Assembly: GCA_017562135.1 (NCBI GenBank)
Contig: QEYB01000841.1
Location: forward strand, 620,001-684,000
DNA from: Dipylidium caninum
Taxonomy: Eukaryota; Platyhelminthes; Cestoda; Cyclophyllidea; Dipylidiidae
Direction: 5' to 3'
Length of the DNA: 64,000 nt
This document shows, piece by piece, positions 11,040-22,732 of this stretch. The position numbers and the translations under genes are program-made. A model generated the notes under the pieces. It searched no databases, was not told where the DNA came from, and worked only from the letters and a program-made list of their open reading frames with translations. The stretch's first letter is position 1, and the number at the start of each line of letters is the position of its first letter.

Positions 11040-14000
11040 GGGATGTAGTGGAGGTGGATGATCATCCCGTGCAGCATGGAAGTCAGTGTAAGCGGATCTA
11101 AATCATCCCCAAAGGCAAAAGAGACGTGCATGGGGTAGTTTTCCAACGGTAGTTCGAAGGAGACCTGGTTTATTCTTCTTCCTGCGGTCGCAATCGAGTG
11201 TGTGAACGCCTGGAGGGCTATGCGGATCTTTCGGACTCTCTTGGGGCTTCGGCTCTTCGGCGGGTTGGCGGCGCCCCTTATCCGTAGACCCGAGTGCCTC
11301 CCAGGGGATTTACGGGGGTTCTTCCAAGTTCATGATAACCTAGTTGAGGCTCTTGACGCCACCGCAACTTCTTTCACCGTTACTGGAATAAATTATTTTG
11401 TTGGAAACTGTGAAACGGGTGATTAGTATGCTTTTGCGATAGAATTTCGGCTTAGCGGTGTATCCTGGACGCGTATTCTTAGCCACCCTTCTGTTTGATC
11501 GTTTCCTACTTCCATAAAAATTCACCTTTGACCAGAATTGACGATTTGGTGTGAAAACAGCGGCCATCGTATCTTGCGAAGGAAACAACGAAGATGAGCA
11601 TTTGCTTTTGCCGTCCGTCGACCTCTTCCAGTCATCGCGCCAGTTTGTGTGTCTGCCGCAGAGGAGTCCTTTCCTTTTTCTTTACCATTTATTTTAAAGA
11701 GACATTTTGACACAGCCGTAGAGGCATGACAAACTGCTTGTTTAGATCCAAGTTTACGAATAAGTTTGTTTGTGGGTCGCACTCCACAGTCGTCGTCCGT
11801 GATTCCTTCTCAAGATTAACCATGAACTGGTGACCCTGCACGAGGCCTCTTCACAATACTCAACTTGTTCCAACGAAATTTAGGGCGAAGAAATACCCCA
11901 AGAAATGCGAAGTGAAGGTGCTTTTCGCACGGTGCCCGAGTATAAAGTTACCCCATACTCGAGCATTGTGACCATAAACATCGCCTGATCTCACATTTGT
12001 CGGACCCTTGTATCATTTTATGAGACAGGAAAGGGGAATAAATGCAACTTTTATGACACCGCAATGGAAATGCTTTCCAAACGCTAACACTTTTAATGAT
12101 ATGCCGAGTCTGTACAAGAATAGGTTGTGTAACATCAATTTCTCTTCACTTTCCATCCGCCATGAGTGCCAGATTGTGGTCCTTTTTGGGTCCGGAAATT
12201 CACGTTTTTCGTCTTCTCCAGTTGGATTTTAATTGATTACGAGACAAAAACTCTATTTTATGAAGAAATTCTGTTATTTCGTGAGGATAATTCGGTCGCA
12301 CGAATTACTTACTCGTGGTAAAAAGACACTGTCGATGAAGCCTCAATAAAGTGGAGGTTTCTAGCCACAGACCCCGTAGTAGAGGTTGTGATATACACCA
12401 CCATACGATGGTAGAATGTCCAATGTTCTCGGCGCTATTCTGCCAAGAATAAAAAGAAGTGTCACTACGGTCTGTGAAGAACTTCCTCGAAATTTATAAG
12501 GTTGTTATGAATAACTCCGACTAATGTGTCTTTAATTTCGGGGCTAGAGGACTTCGGGTGAGACTTATATAGACATATCGCAGGAAAGACGACGAGGACG
12601 AGGTTGGAAGCCCTTTCAGCAGCCTCCTCATTGTCGCGGTGCGTTGGCGTACATGGTTGCTCAGTTCGAAGTATACACTTGACAATGAGAAAATCTCTCC
12701 TACTTGACAGCCAGACTGACGGATGAGAATCCCTTCACATATTGGAATTATGTAGAATATTTTAACCTATACTAAACTATGAGGAAAGTTTGTGATTTAC
12801 TATTTAAATTAGTTATGTGGACTTCTGAATGCTCTGCGATCCCCTTTTGGGAGCACAGAACGAGTTACTGGCGGATTGAAATCGATGAGACTGGCAAATG
12901 CTTTTAAGTGATCTCATGACAGGGTGTGGAAATCAAAAGAGGCGACTAAGTTCCAAGAAGTTTGAATCAAATGCTATTGGACTATATGCTGTTTTTCTTA
13001 AAGAGTGGGTTTCAGTGCAACTCCGGCCTTCAAATGGCGGTGTGAGTAAAATAAAAATGTAACCACATTAGGCTTCTGTGCCGTCTGAACCGAGAATTAG
13101 GCGGAAGGAGACCGTCCTCTGAGCTACGCTAAATGGTGGAAACCATATTAAATGTTATTCTTTCACGTCGACTGCTCCTCGACGCTCTAGGTTGCCATGC
13201 CAAAGATTAAAACGTTTTTCTGTCCCACATTCTTACGCTATGTGGCCTTGGCCTCCAAGCCATACCGAACGCGGCTACTAAAATATTAAATATGTGTTCT
13301 GCGGACAAGCGGAAAAAAAAAGTTATAAATAAGCCGCAAAAAAAGAACGATAAAGCCTCAAAACAGGTAACTTTGCGCTGTCAGGAGGTTGATTTAGATT
13401 TTTTGATCTGGACGACAGGTAACGTCAGTGCCACCTATTTTAAACTTGGGCATGAATTTTGTAATGCACCATCATTAATCTTCTTTGGGTACATGAACTA
13501 GAACAATACTCCTTTAACAACTAACGAAGAACAATTCCTTTGGAAGGATTTAATAACACCTGTGGACACAAAATATACTTATGAGCCATAGAAAGAGACG
13601 AGGAGTTTACGCCTGGCATATTTGAAAAGATGTAAGCAGTTTTGGAGGCGTTGAATAGCATTTGTGGTTTTTCAGAAATTCTGAGAAGCATACATAGAAG
13701 TGAGACTGGATCCCGTGAAATCGGCTGCATAAGCCATCGCCAAAAAAGAAAGATACTACTACGTGCTGGAAGCTCTTACTAAGGCTCTGCGACTAAAGCA
13801 GAGATAAAACCAATCAAGAGCGTTGGGCAATAAACATTATGTTTCATATTCAGTAAATGAAGAGCTTGTCAAGCAAGCCAATTAATTTTGCAAATATAAT
13901 AAATTTTTCGCCAAAAGCAGATATGGAGTAAACATAACCCAGTGACTAGTATGTCGCGTACTTTACAATAATAAAGCTTTGATGAAAATTTTAAACAAAC

Positions 14001-14471
14001 AGACACAAATTATTCATGCATTGCAGCGCATTACTGCTTTCCAAATAACAGGATGCAATTAGTCTCGATCCATGAACTACTGTTCATTTTACGGCCCAAA
14101 TAATTCATGTGACCTTCCGTACATGTTTAGACGTACTGCGTGCACGTTTTCTTCCTGCGCCTTTTATGGGGTCCGATCACCGGCCGCCTGCTAAGGGAGT
14201 ATGGTCGTGCACATATAGATTTATTTGCCATTGAAATAATACAGCTGCTTATTTCCTCATAAGAATATATAACGCCGTTTGGCAAAAGCGACGCCCAAAT
14301 TGGGTGCGCACATACCTGCGTAACTTTGACTAAACCCTGGTCGGTTAAACACTGTTGGCTGTATTCTGTTAATTGGTGCAGCCATTTTATATTACCATAA
14401 CTTTGTTATTTTTAAGTGTTGTTAAACGGGGTTAATCTTATCTTAACTTTCCTGTTCCTTACAGTTTCGGG
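11040..14471. other. Intergenic, AT-rich, nothing recognised
   Basis: From about 12.2 kb the DNA becomes more AT-rich and repeat-poor as it approaches the gene cluster. GGAAACTGTGAAAC at about 11403 resembles a lineage-A mariner terminus, but no transposase remnant follows it. No exon or RNA gene is recognised. Confidence 0.4.
14460..14471 (+). promoter_or_regulatory. 3' splice acceptor just 5' of BPNT2 start
   Basis: A pyrimidine-rich run ending in ACAG (14461-14464) lies seven bases before the start codon at 14472. It is either the end of a 5'UTR intron or a spliced-leader trans-splicing acceptor. Flatworms use spliced leaders (established knowledge); the choice between the two is not decided by this sequence. 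Confidence 0.5.
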
Positions 14472-17400
14472 ATGGTGCAAATATCTCTTACGAATAAAGG
14501 CGTTTTCGTCTTAGTCGTTGGAGGAGTTACTCTCTTGCTTTTTCTGCTCAACACCGGCGGCCGGACTGATTATGAAACTAATCCTGATGTCATTAGTTTG
14601 CGATCTATTTTTATTACGATGGTGACGTCTGTTGAAGAGGCCGGCGGAGCTATTAAGGCCATTCGTAATGTTAAATCATCCAAATTGCTCAATCCGCATC
14701 ATAAACCTTCAGTTATCAAATTAGATCCATCAGGTCGGGTATATGAGAAAGAAGCGGTCACAGAAGCCGATCTTGTCTCGAATTATTGCATTGTTCGACG
14801 CATTAAATTACTTCGACCAGATTTTGTAGTGAGTTAATGTCATTTCCCTTTAGCTAATTACTCCTGTTTGCCATGACCGTAATGCTTGGCTGTCTTTTGT
14901 AAGGAAACCCAATTTCTTGCTTAAGGCTATTTATTCTTGTCCTTTTCTACTTCGACTGTGCTGTTTACATCGCCGTTTTCTTTACACTAACTGATTACCG
15001 CCGGCATAATGTTCGTACTTTAAGGGAATACAAAAGCTTTTAATTTTAGGTAAATCGATTTGCTTTAATTCATGCTCTTGGTAAAGTTTGTTTTGACTTA
15101 TTCTATGTGCTCTTGTTTGATTCCGATTGCCGTATTCTTAGGTACATCAACTTATTTGAACTTGATTCATTCGTGAGTTTACGTTTCGGTTAACAATGCT
15201 AATTTTTAATCTCTTGCCAAACGCAATTAGCTTCTGTTCGGTTTTTGTTCCATTATTTCTCCATTGCTTTGAATAAGCTGTCTTAACCCTTTGTGTTGGT
15301 AATGATTTTATATCAACACTTAATATGTTAGGCAAATCCATGAATTCACTTGCCCTCTTTTTTTAATTATCTCTGTAAGATGATTTCTAATACCGCAAAT
15401 AGTTTTGTTTGCATCTCTTATCCGAAACCTCAGTTGGGTTTTAATAAGGGGAGATGCTATTCAAACCATTTGTCCTCACTTTACATTATGCAAGACATCT
15501 ATGACAGTAGATTGTTCGGGAAAATATTTTCAAGTATGGTATAATTGTTACAGTTGGTAACTACTTCTTCTAGAAAGCATTTTACATTCCCTGGATAGTC
15601 TAATTATCTATTGCGACTAATTCCCTTTGTAAAAATGTTTATTCTTTCTCCACGGACTCGGTTGACCTAATAATATATCTCCTTCGCATGTTCCTATGTA
15701 AATAAAACGATTTAACTTCAGGACACGTTTATATAGGGAAGGAAATTGAACCTTTCGGTATTAATTTCCTTCTCTATTATACTTTATTCTCTTTTATCCT
15801 TCGTATAAATCTTGTTGGTTATATTTCTAATTACTTTATCGCTTCCTCTCACCCCGAATGACCGTGCTTATTTTGACCCAGCAAAAATCAGTTCAGTTTT
15901 CTCGAATGTCGCTGGTTATGAAATTTGCGTTTTAACGGCTTTTTCATGATTCCTTGGATGTTTATCCTAAATTTTTAGTCACTGGTGTGTATTTAAAACT
16001 ATTGGTTTATTTTGTACTCTAGACACAAATCAACTCTGAGGAGCATCAAGTGCCGCAACAGTCCTTTATACGACAGGCCATGAAAAGCGTCTTCAATGCG
16101 ACACAATGTGAGGAGAGGCGCAAAAGTCTGCTCTCTCTGCTTCCGCAACAGGACATTTTTTTGCATCTACGCCAAATCTCCCTCTGGATTGACCCTCTAG
16201 ACGCCACACAGGAGTACAGCGGTGCGCTGTTGTGCACTAAATAGAAATACTCCAATGCGAGCTTTACTGTCTCAATTTTAACTTTCTTTCTTCTAGAAAA
16301 CCTCCTTGACTTTGTGTCGGTGATGGGATGTGCCTCCATCCATGGAAATCCCGTATTTGGTGTTGTTCACTTTCCTTTCTCCAATATCACATGTGAGTCA
16401 ATATTACTTTTACTTCCTTTGTAGTTTTTGGGTGGTGATAATCCATCGTCCATTTAGTAGGCGCTTTTGTTGTTGTAATAATTCAACTCCGACAATGGAG
16501 TCTTAGACGAGGAAAAACGTTTTTTGCCTACTTTACAACCAATTAGACTACCTTTATCCCTTTCGACGAATAAATAGATAGATGGATGAACAACCATCGC
16601 ATCCCCTTTAATATGACAGTCTCCTTGTTTCGTCGTTACTTTTTAATCAAATCCCTTTTCCCTTTCGTCTGCGATCCAGATTGGTCTTCTTTCAGCGGAG
16701 TGTTGTCAGAAAATCTACGAAATGTTCCCAAACGTGAACCACGTTCACCCTCTGCACCCACTCCATTGGTAATTCTTCATCTCCAGATCCCACAACTTAC
16801 CGGATTTTCAAGGGAGGTTGCGAAGGGCATTCGGTTCCACGCCAAGTTGACATCATCCCAGTTGGTGGAACAGGTAGGTGGCTCTCGATAGCCTTTAATA
16901 AATTAAAAAGTTGCTCAAACGATGATTGAGTCGACCTCTCACATTCAAAGTGACTATTCTCTCGTTGACAATACATCAGTTCACTTTTTCCGAATGACGG
17001 TATCCCTAAATCTTGAATTTGCAGTACTACACATTGCAGATTTATTTTCTCCATTTAGTTACTAATACCGAAAAGTGGACAATGAGTTGAAAAGTTTAAT
17101 CAACATAGCTCTTTCTCCGTTTTCTTACCAAGTAGACAGTATTCTCACTCGACTGGACAGAATTCTAGTATTTTTGTTGATGCCGAACTAGACCAACTCC
17201 GGCATTTTATGCCACTCATTGTAGAAGCTTTTTTTTCCGCTGCCTCGACAACCTGACTTCCCTGTCCCTTAACAAAATTTTTAAGTCGGCTGTATGGTTG
17301 AACTGTGGTGCCAGTTTCATAAAATATGTGGACTCCATCTGTTTGTACGCTTTTCTTATATCTTGACATTTGCGTTCTTCTCTTCGGAATCGTTATTCGC

Positions 17401-17743
17401 CCTCTCATCGTCCGCAGGTTTAATGCAAATCATCCTTCCTTAACATGGAGAAATTGACTTTTTAGGTTATAAGATGCTGGAGCTGGCGCGTGGTGCCGCG
17501 GACATTTATGTTCACGCCGGCGGTGCAAGACGGTGGGACGTGTGTGCAGCCTCGGCAATTTTGCAGGCTCGAGGCGGTGTGGTGCGTAGCCTGACTGGTG
17601 AGGCGCTTCACTTCCATCACAACGACCCCGCTGATTTGGATCCTCATGCCGGAATTTTTGCAGCCGCCTCGCCTGAACTCTTTAATACTTGGGCATCTAC
17701 TGTTGCTTCTCTCATAACAATTGTTCCTTCCCCCAACCCTTGA
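14472..17743 (+). CDS. Golgi 3'-phosphoadenosine 5'-phosphate phosphatase
   Basis: BPNT2 (IMPAD1) family enzyme that removes the 3' phosphate from PAP, a by-product of sulfotransferases, in the Golgi lumen. Proposed exons are 14472-14828, 16023-16221, 16297-16392, 16680-16877 and 17466-17743, all with GT-AG borders and matching phases, giving 375 residues (human protein 359). Residues 10-26 form a single N-terminal membrane segment, as expected for a type II Golgi enzyme. Metal-binding motifs of the inositol-monophosphatase fold are intact: INSEEH (122-127), WIDPLDATQEYSE (174-186) with D176 and D179, and WDVCAASAIL with D308. The donor of exon 4 is the least certain border; GTGGCT at 16878 is chosen because it keeps the phase and gives VGYKMLE. 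An AATAAA lies at 17895. The next gene downstream, RPS4, is on the same strand 1.2 kb away. Confidence 0.93.
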
Positions 17744-17894
17744 CTGATTTATTTTCTGTTATTATTGGTACCATCGACTAAATTTGTTTTATTCTAGTCG
17801 TTTTTTGCCTCTAGTTACCTGAGCAAGGATTCTACTTCTTTCCCATAGCTCCGAGAAGGTAAAACCTGGCGGCTGGACACTGACATTAAGGAAA

Positions 17895-17900
17895 AATAAA
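17895..17900 (+). terminator. Candidate poly(A) signal for BPNT2
   Basis: A canonical AATAAA hexamer lies about 150 bp after the BPNT2 stop codon and before RPS4. Position and sequence fit a polyadenylation signal; no transcript end is visible. Confidence 0.45.
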
Positions 17901-18908
17901 GTTCGACGGTGATTAAGTGTTAGTTAGTATGCGTTGAGTGAAATAGTTTGTGTGAAAAAGAACTACTATGATGCGGCCAACCTTTGCTCTCTCCAAGTTT
18001 CGTAAAAATACCACAGGAGGCGTAGGCCTATAGAGCAAGTTCTAGTTAATTACTCTAATGGATTGAAGCGGACTATAAAGACATTGGCGCCACGAATGGG
18101 AATCAACAACCGCGGTAGGAAAGTCGCGTATTTAAACACGTGATTCGATGTCTTGGTTTTGGAGCACTTAAGCTTGGAAGCTAGATTTCGAATAATAATC
18201 GCTGCATTATTAACACATTTGTTTTCATTGTGTCCTCATATAACGACAAGCACATCTGGCCTACTTGAGTGCTGCAGCTGTAAAAGCAATTTGAGCTCTT
18301 TCGAAATATTGTAAAAACGGCTGTTATAACTAGAATATCATAATTTATCCAGGTATGATTGACTGTGAGGAGCAAAGGACGCTTCATGACAAATGTTCTA
18401 CTTCGACTCTAGCAAAAGGTGCCTCTGTTGATGTAAACGATCCCAAGCCTCAATTCACAGGAAAGGTTCCTCTGTGGAACAATTATATCGTTTGTACAAG
18501 GCTACTTTGGGTAGTACAAGCCGATATTGATAAAGTAAGAGATTTCAAAGACAGGCTATAGTAATTATTTGGCACGCGATTATGGCTGATTCATTATTTT
18601 TTACTCCGACCTCAGCCACACTTGCCAATTTGTTACTGCGATTCTAAAAACTAGTGAGCCTTTTTAAGCAGAGTGATGCGTCACGAACCAAAGCCTCAAA
18701 AGATTTGGGAAGTAGCGCGAATCAGGATATAATTTTCGTATCAAAAACTGCCTTCCACAAAGTTTTAGCCATGTGTACAAAATAAAATTCAATACATTTT
18801 AATAAACGCAACTTAACAGGTTCAAAGGAGGCACAAATTTTTATAGAGTCATATTTGTTTTCCTATATTGCTCGTTGTGGCTCTCGCGCGTCGCGTGGTT
18901 GGTGAATC
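17901..18908. other. Intergenic between BPNT2 and RPS4
   Basis: A 68-codon plus-strand open frame at 18355-18561 is preceded by a plausible acceptor but has no recognisable domain and no donor-linked partner. The stretch otherwise shows nothing. It must contain the RPS4 promoter, but no core element is clear. Confidence 0.35.
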
Positions 18909-19811
18909 ATGGGTGTGAGTACGGCGCATTGTTTTTCTGTTATTTACAGCCGACCGCTTTACAGCAACAATTTCTTTTATAGGTAAGGGGAAATCGCAAG
19001 CATTTGAAGCGCTTAAATGCTCCCAAGCATTGGATGCTCGATAAGTTGGGTGGCAACTTTGCCCCCAGACCCAGCACGGGCCCCCATAAGCTTCGTGAAT
19101 GTCTACCACTGTCTATTTTTTTGAGAAATCGTCTCAAGTATGCTCTCACCTACGACGAATGCACAAAGATCCTTGCTCAGCGTCTTGTGAAAGTCGATGG
19201 TCGTGTTCGTACGGACAAAAAGTTCCCCGCTGGCTTTATGGATGTTATTTCCATCAATCGCACAAATGAACACTTCCGTCTGATCTACGACACGAAGAAG
19301 CGGTTTGCCATTCATCGTATTCATCCGGAAGAAGCAAAGTACAAACTCTGCAAGATTCGTAAGGTCATGGTTGGTCCGGGAAAGGTCCCTTATATCGTGA
19401 CACATGACGGCCGTACTATCCGCTATGCTGATCCCGAGATCAAGGTTAATGACACGGTTCAGATTGATTTGTCCACAGGCCGAGTTCTCAGTTTTATTAA
19501 ATTTGAGCCTGGTAAGGAGTGGCTTGATTTGCCCTAATAGATTTTCAATAGGCAACGTCTGCATGATTACCGGTGGCCACAACTTGGGCCGCGTTGGAGT
19601 TATTACTCAATGGGAACGTCACCCTGGCTCCGTGGAGATGGTTCACGTCCGTGACAATACCGGACATCAATTCGTTACCCGTTTGAACAATGTCTTCATA
19701 ATCGGGAAGTCTAACAAGCCCTGGGTTTCCCTCCCCAAGGGCAAAGGTATTCGTCTCTCCATTCTGGAGGAGCGCGACCGCCGTCTTAGGGCAAAGAGGG
19801 CTGGTCATTGA
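18909..19811 (+). CDS. 40S ribosomal protein S4 (eS4)
   Basis: Component of the cytosolic small ribosomal subunit. Exons are 18909-18914 (start codon plus one codon), 18983-19511 and 19552-19811, giving 264 residues against 263 for human RPS4X. The protein begins [20 protein letters not shown], so the tiny first exon is supported by the family's conserved N-terminus. The order is the eS4 N-terminal domain, the S4 RNA-binding segment (about 42-105), the central domain, then a KOW motif around [16 protein letters not shown] and the conserved tail [19 protein letters not shown]. The first intron is 68 nt and the second only 40 nt, with a GTAAGG donor and CAATAG acceptor. It is convergent with the mitochondrial S9 gene; coding ends are 782 bp apart. 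No frame damage is seen, so this is an intact gene rather than a processed copy. Confidence 0.98.
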
Positions 19812-20593
19812 GTTTTTCTTGTTAAATAGTACTCTTTGGTACGTGTGAATGGTTGTTATTATCGTAATTGGGATGCCTAGTTTGGCGATCATGAATGGGC
19901 GCTTCAAGTCATTAATACGTCTGATTTTAGCACCACAGTATTTGTTTTCGGCTGGTTGAGGGATCTGTTTGTTTTAGATTTGATATAGTTTTTTTGACCT
20001 TGGTGAGGGATGATATTTGCATTTAGTGGTGGCTGACTAAGCAGCATTTGATGCGGCGGGGAAGGCCCGGAAACTACTTTGCGCTTACCATCGTGACGGT
20101 TTTGACGCTTTAAGCCGGATATTTTAACAATTAGACGCCGGAGGATCGCGTGCTTAGTTCGGATCGTGGGTTTTTACTGATTCTGAAAAGGATCAACGCG
20201 TCTGCAGACAAAATCGAGTGTTCGCGTCAATCTCCCCGAGCACCTCAGATACATAGAGCTAAAGTGCGGACTCACTTCACCAGCCTCAATGGTGCTTCAC
20301 CTTAAACCTCCCTTTAATGTCTGGCGGTGCCACTCCTGAGGCATGAGAAACTACGAGAAATAGAACTGACGTTGCCAAACGGAAGAGTGACAGGCCCACT
20401 TTCCCAAAATGGCCGTGTAGGTGGTAAAAGATACACAAATCATCTAAAAGAATGTTGAGTTAAACCCTCGACAATCCCCTACCATTTAACCCCCCTCGCA
20501 CCTCAATTGTAAAAGGCATCAAAATCGATGAACAAGTCACCTTAACCATTGCCTTTACACAAAGTAAGGTCACGAGAAGCTCCTGAGCCTTTG
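19812..20593. other. Convergent 3' intergenic interval
   Basis: It lies between the stop codons of RPS4 (plus) and MRPS9 (minus) and must hold both 3' ends. No clear AATAAA follows either stop within about 150 bp. No other gene is recognised. Confidence 0.5.
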
Positions 20594-22732
20594 TTAACGG
20601 GCTTTCCTAAAATGAGGAGGCATTAGATAATACGCACACGAAGCACAGAGGAGGATGAGGTTTGAACGTACCAGATAGGTTTCTTGCGCGCTTTCTTTTG
20701 TCCAGGCTTCTTGCGTTCACTGAAACGGTCGTCTTGAGTAAGCAGACCCGCTGCACGCAACCGATTGTAACCGAGGTCACCGGGCAGAAAGCATGCTAGT
20801 GCTCGTGCTAGGGCCAACCGCAGGGCGTTTGCTTTCGAACTGTGACCCGTCTCGGTGTCTGAAGACACTCGGGCCACTACATCTACGGCGCCTATCATGC
20901 CTTCATGGACAAGATAGGACGAGTCATGTAATACTCGTAACAAAGATTGCTAAGTAGGTAAAGGGCCCAAGTTCTATAAGAATGGGGATCGTGAATCAAT
21001 ACCCAACAGCGTTTATGCTTTCAGCATTTGTTCACACTATTCCTTGACGGTTCAGCTGAGCATAGAACGAGCCTAGTATTTAGGCATTATTTTTAGTCCT
21101 GATATCTGAGCGGTTTTTAAAAATCATGAGAAATGTTTTACAATAAATGGAGGAATAAATACTGAAAGTATAGCTCGGACACAATTCAAGAACGCAATAA
21201 AGTAAGGTGTACTTCAATCATATAGCTAGGGTGTCTCAAAAATCAACATATGATTCTGAAGAAGAACCGATGATAGTACAGGCGTAGGCTTCAAATAAAC
21301 TCCTTCATTAGTGATTTCATTACAATGAGAAAGATGAGAAACTATATGGCGAAACAATTTGTAAGTAATGGAATTATTGATTGATTAGGAAAGGGGGCAA
21401 TGCCTCTTCCCGATAATTGCGGCTGGTTAAGATCCTTTCGTTTTAGGGACAATATTTACAAAAATCGAGAGAGGGGTAAGAGTCGGAGCAGACAGTAGTG
21501 ACTCAATATTAATCGACTGACAATTTTTGTGCCTTACACTAGATTAAGCTACAGTTAAGATGAACAAGACTTTTGGACACGTCTTAACTTTGAGTAGACA
21601 AGGTAATCTACCTAATTTTACGAAAGATTGAACGAAAAACGGGGGACATGTTTTAATAGTAAGGCAAAATAAGAACGCTACGAGGAAACAAACTACACTT
21701 CCCGGCCTACCTGTGTATTGTAGTGGGAACATAATTTGCTCGCGGTCACCAAGGTTGGGGAAGAATTCAAGAAGCCGCTTGTCATCGACAATGAATTTCC
21801 CTACCCCAGGCTGGGTCATTCTAAGTTCCACAAAAGCGTGCTTTTTTTGACCGAAGGCATCAACGTACCGACTATTTGTTTGCGGATCAACTAGAGGCTA
21901 AAAAGCATAATGAAATATGAAAGTGAAGGATATCACTTACCTCAGGAAAGGCATACTCGGAGGCCTCTTCCTGCGTAGAGACACGGTAAGAATGGATGAA
22001 ACTTTCGGCATGCCAAGCCAATGGATGCTTCAAAAGGGCGTTCATCAAAATTAGCCAATTCTCATACTGAAAAATTTTTAATAAAAATGGGTTGCGTTTA
22101 CCATTCTATCAGTTACGGGTTCCAACAAATTTTGACTTAGCTGTGCTTTTGTAAACCACTCACTGGAGGCAATTATCCTAGAATGAAGTAGAAAAGACCA
22201 TATTCAGACAAATATCACTTACAACTGCTTAGGGTTTTTGAAGGCAGTAAAATCCTTATCAATATAACCCCGATCAAACTTGTAATTCAGCTCCTCCAAA
22301 AGTGCACACGCTTTCTTTCAAAAGTCTATAGGGTACAATCTACTTACGTGCATAACTTCATAGTATGCTGGCTTGCCAGTATAGTATAAATCGTGAAATG
22401 GTCTTCCTGTTTTATCGAACTGAATTTCTAATAGCTGAAAACAGTACTAAATAAAGCCAACTTTTCTTATCCGGGTAAATTTGTTCCGGTGGCTATATAC
22501 CAACAGTAAAGGTAATTCCCATTAATACCTTGAGCTTCGGATGAGCCTTTTTGGATTGGAGACCAGAAGGGAAGAGATAACGAATAGCTTCATCGAGTTG
22601 CTCTTGGTCGAAAGTGGACGGGTCCTGGCCCATCAAGCGCGCGAGAAATTTCTTGCCATTCTCATATTGCTTTCGTTCCTCCTGTATCATATTCTCTGCG
22701 GGATATGTCATGTGTGAGACCCGACCAACCAT
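20594..22732 (-). CDS. Mitochondrial ribosomal protein S9 (uS9m)
   Basis: Nuclear-encoded small-subunit protein of the mitochondrial ribosome. In transcription order the exons are 22732-22529, 22434-22348, 22314-22223, 22177-22102, 22066-21941, 21897-21711, 20900-20672 and 20606-20594. All have GT-AG borders and agree in phase, giving at least 337 residues (human 396). Conserved stretches include LFPSGLQSKKAHPKLK, TGRPFHDLYYTGKPAYYEVM, LGDREQIMFPLQYTG and, in the C-terminal uS9 fold, GLLTQDDRFSERKKPGQKKA. The last exon adds only W(split)-K-A-R and the stop; without it the frame runs into an unrelated 12-codon extension. Introns 2, 3, 4 and 5 are 33, 45, 35 and 43 nt. The N-terminus is uncertain. 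The first exon may start at 22759, after a CAATAG acceptor, with a presequence encoded further upstream; a Met-Val-Thr-Arg-His-Phe frame from 23133 ending at a GTAATA donor is one candidate. Expression and mitochondrial targeting are inferred from family knowledge. Confidence 0.92.

Noticed and set aside
18355..18561. 68-codon plus-strand frame preceded by an acceptor-like site between BPNT2 and RPS4
   Set aside because: No domain, no matching donor and no start context; insufficient support for an exon.
20623..20671. Read-through C-terminus of the last large MRPS9 exon
   Set aside because: The extra residues have no family counterpart, whereas splicing to 20606 restores the conserved short basic end.
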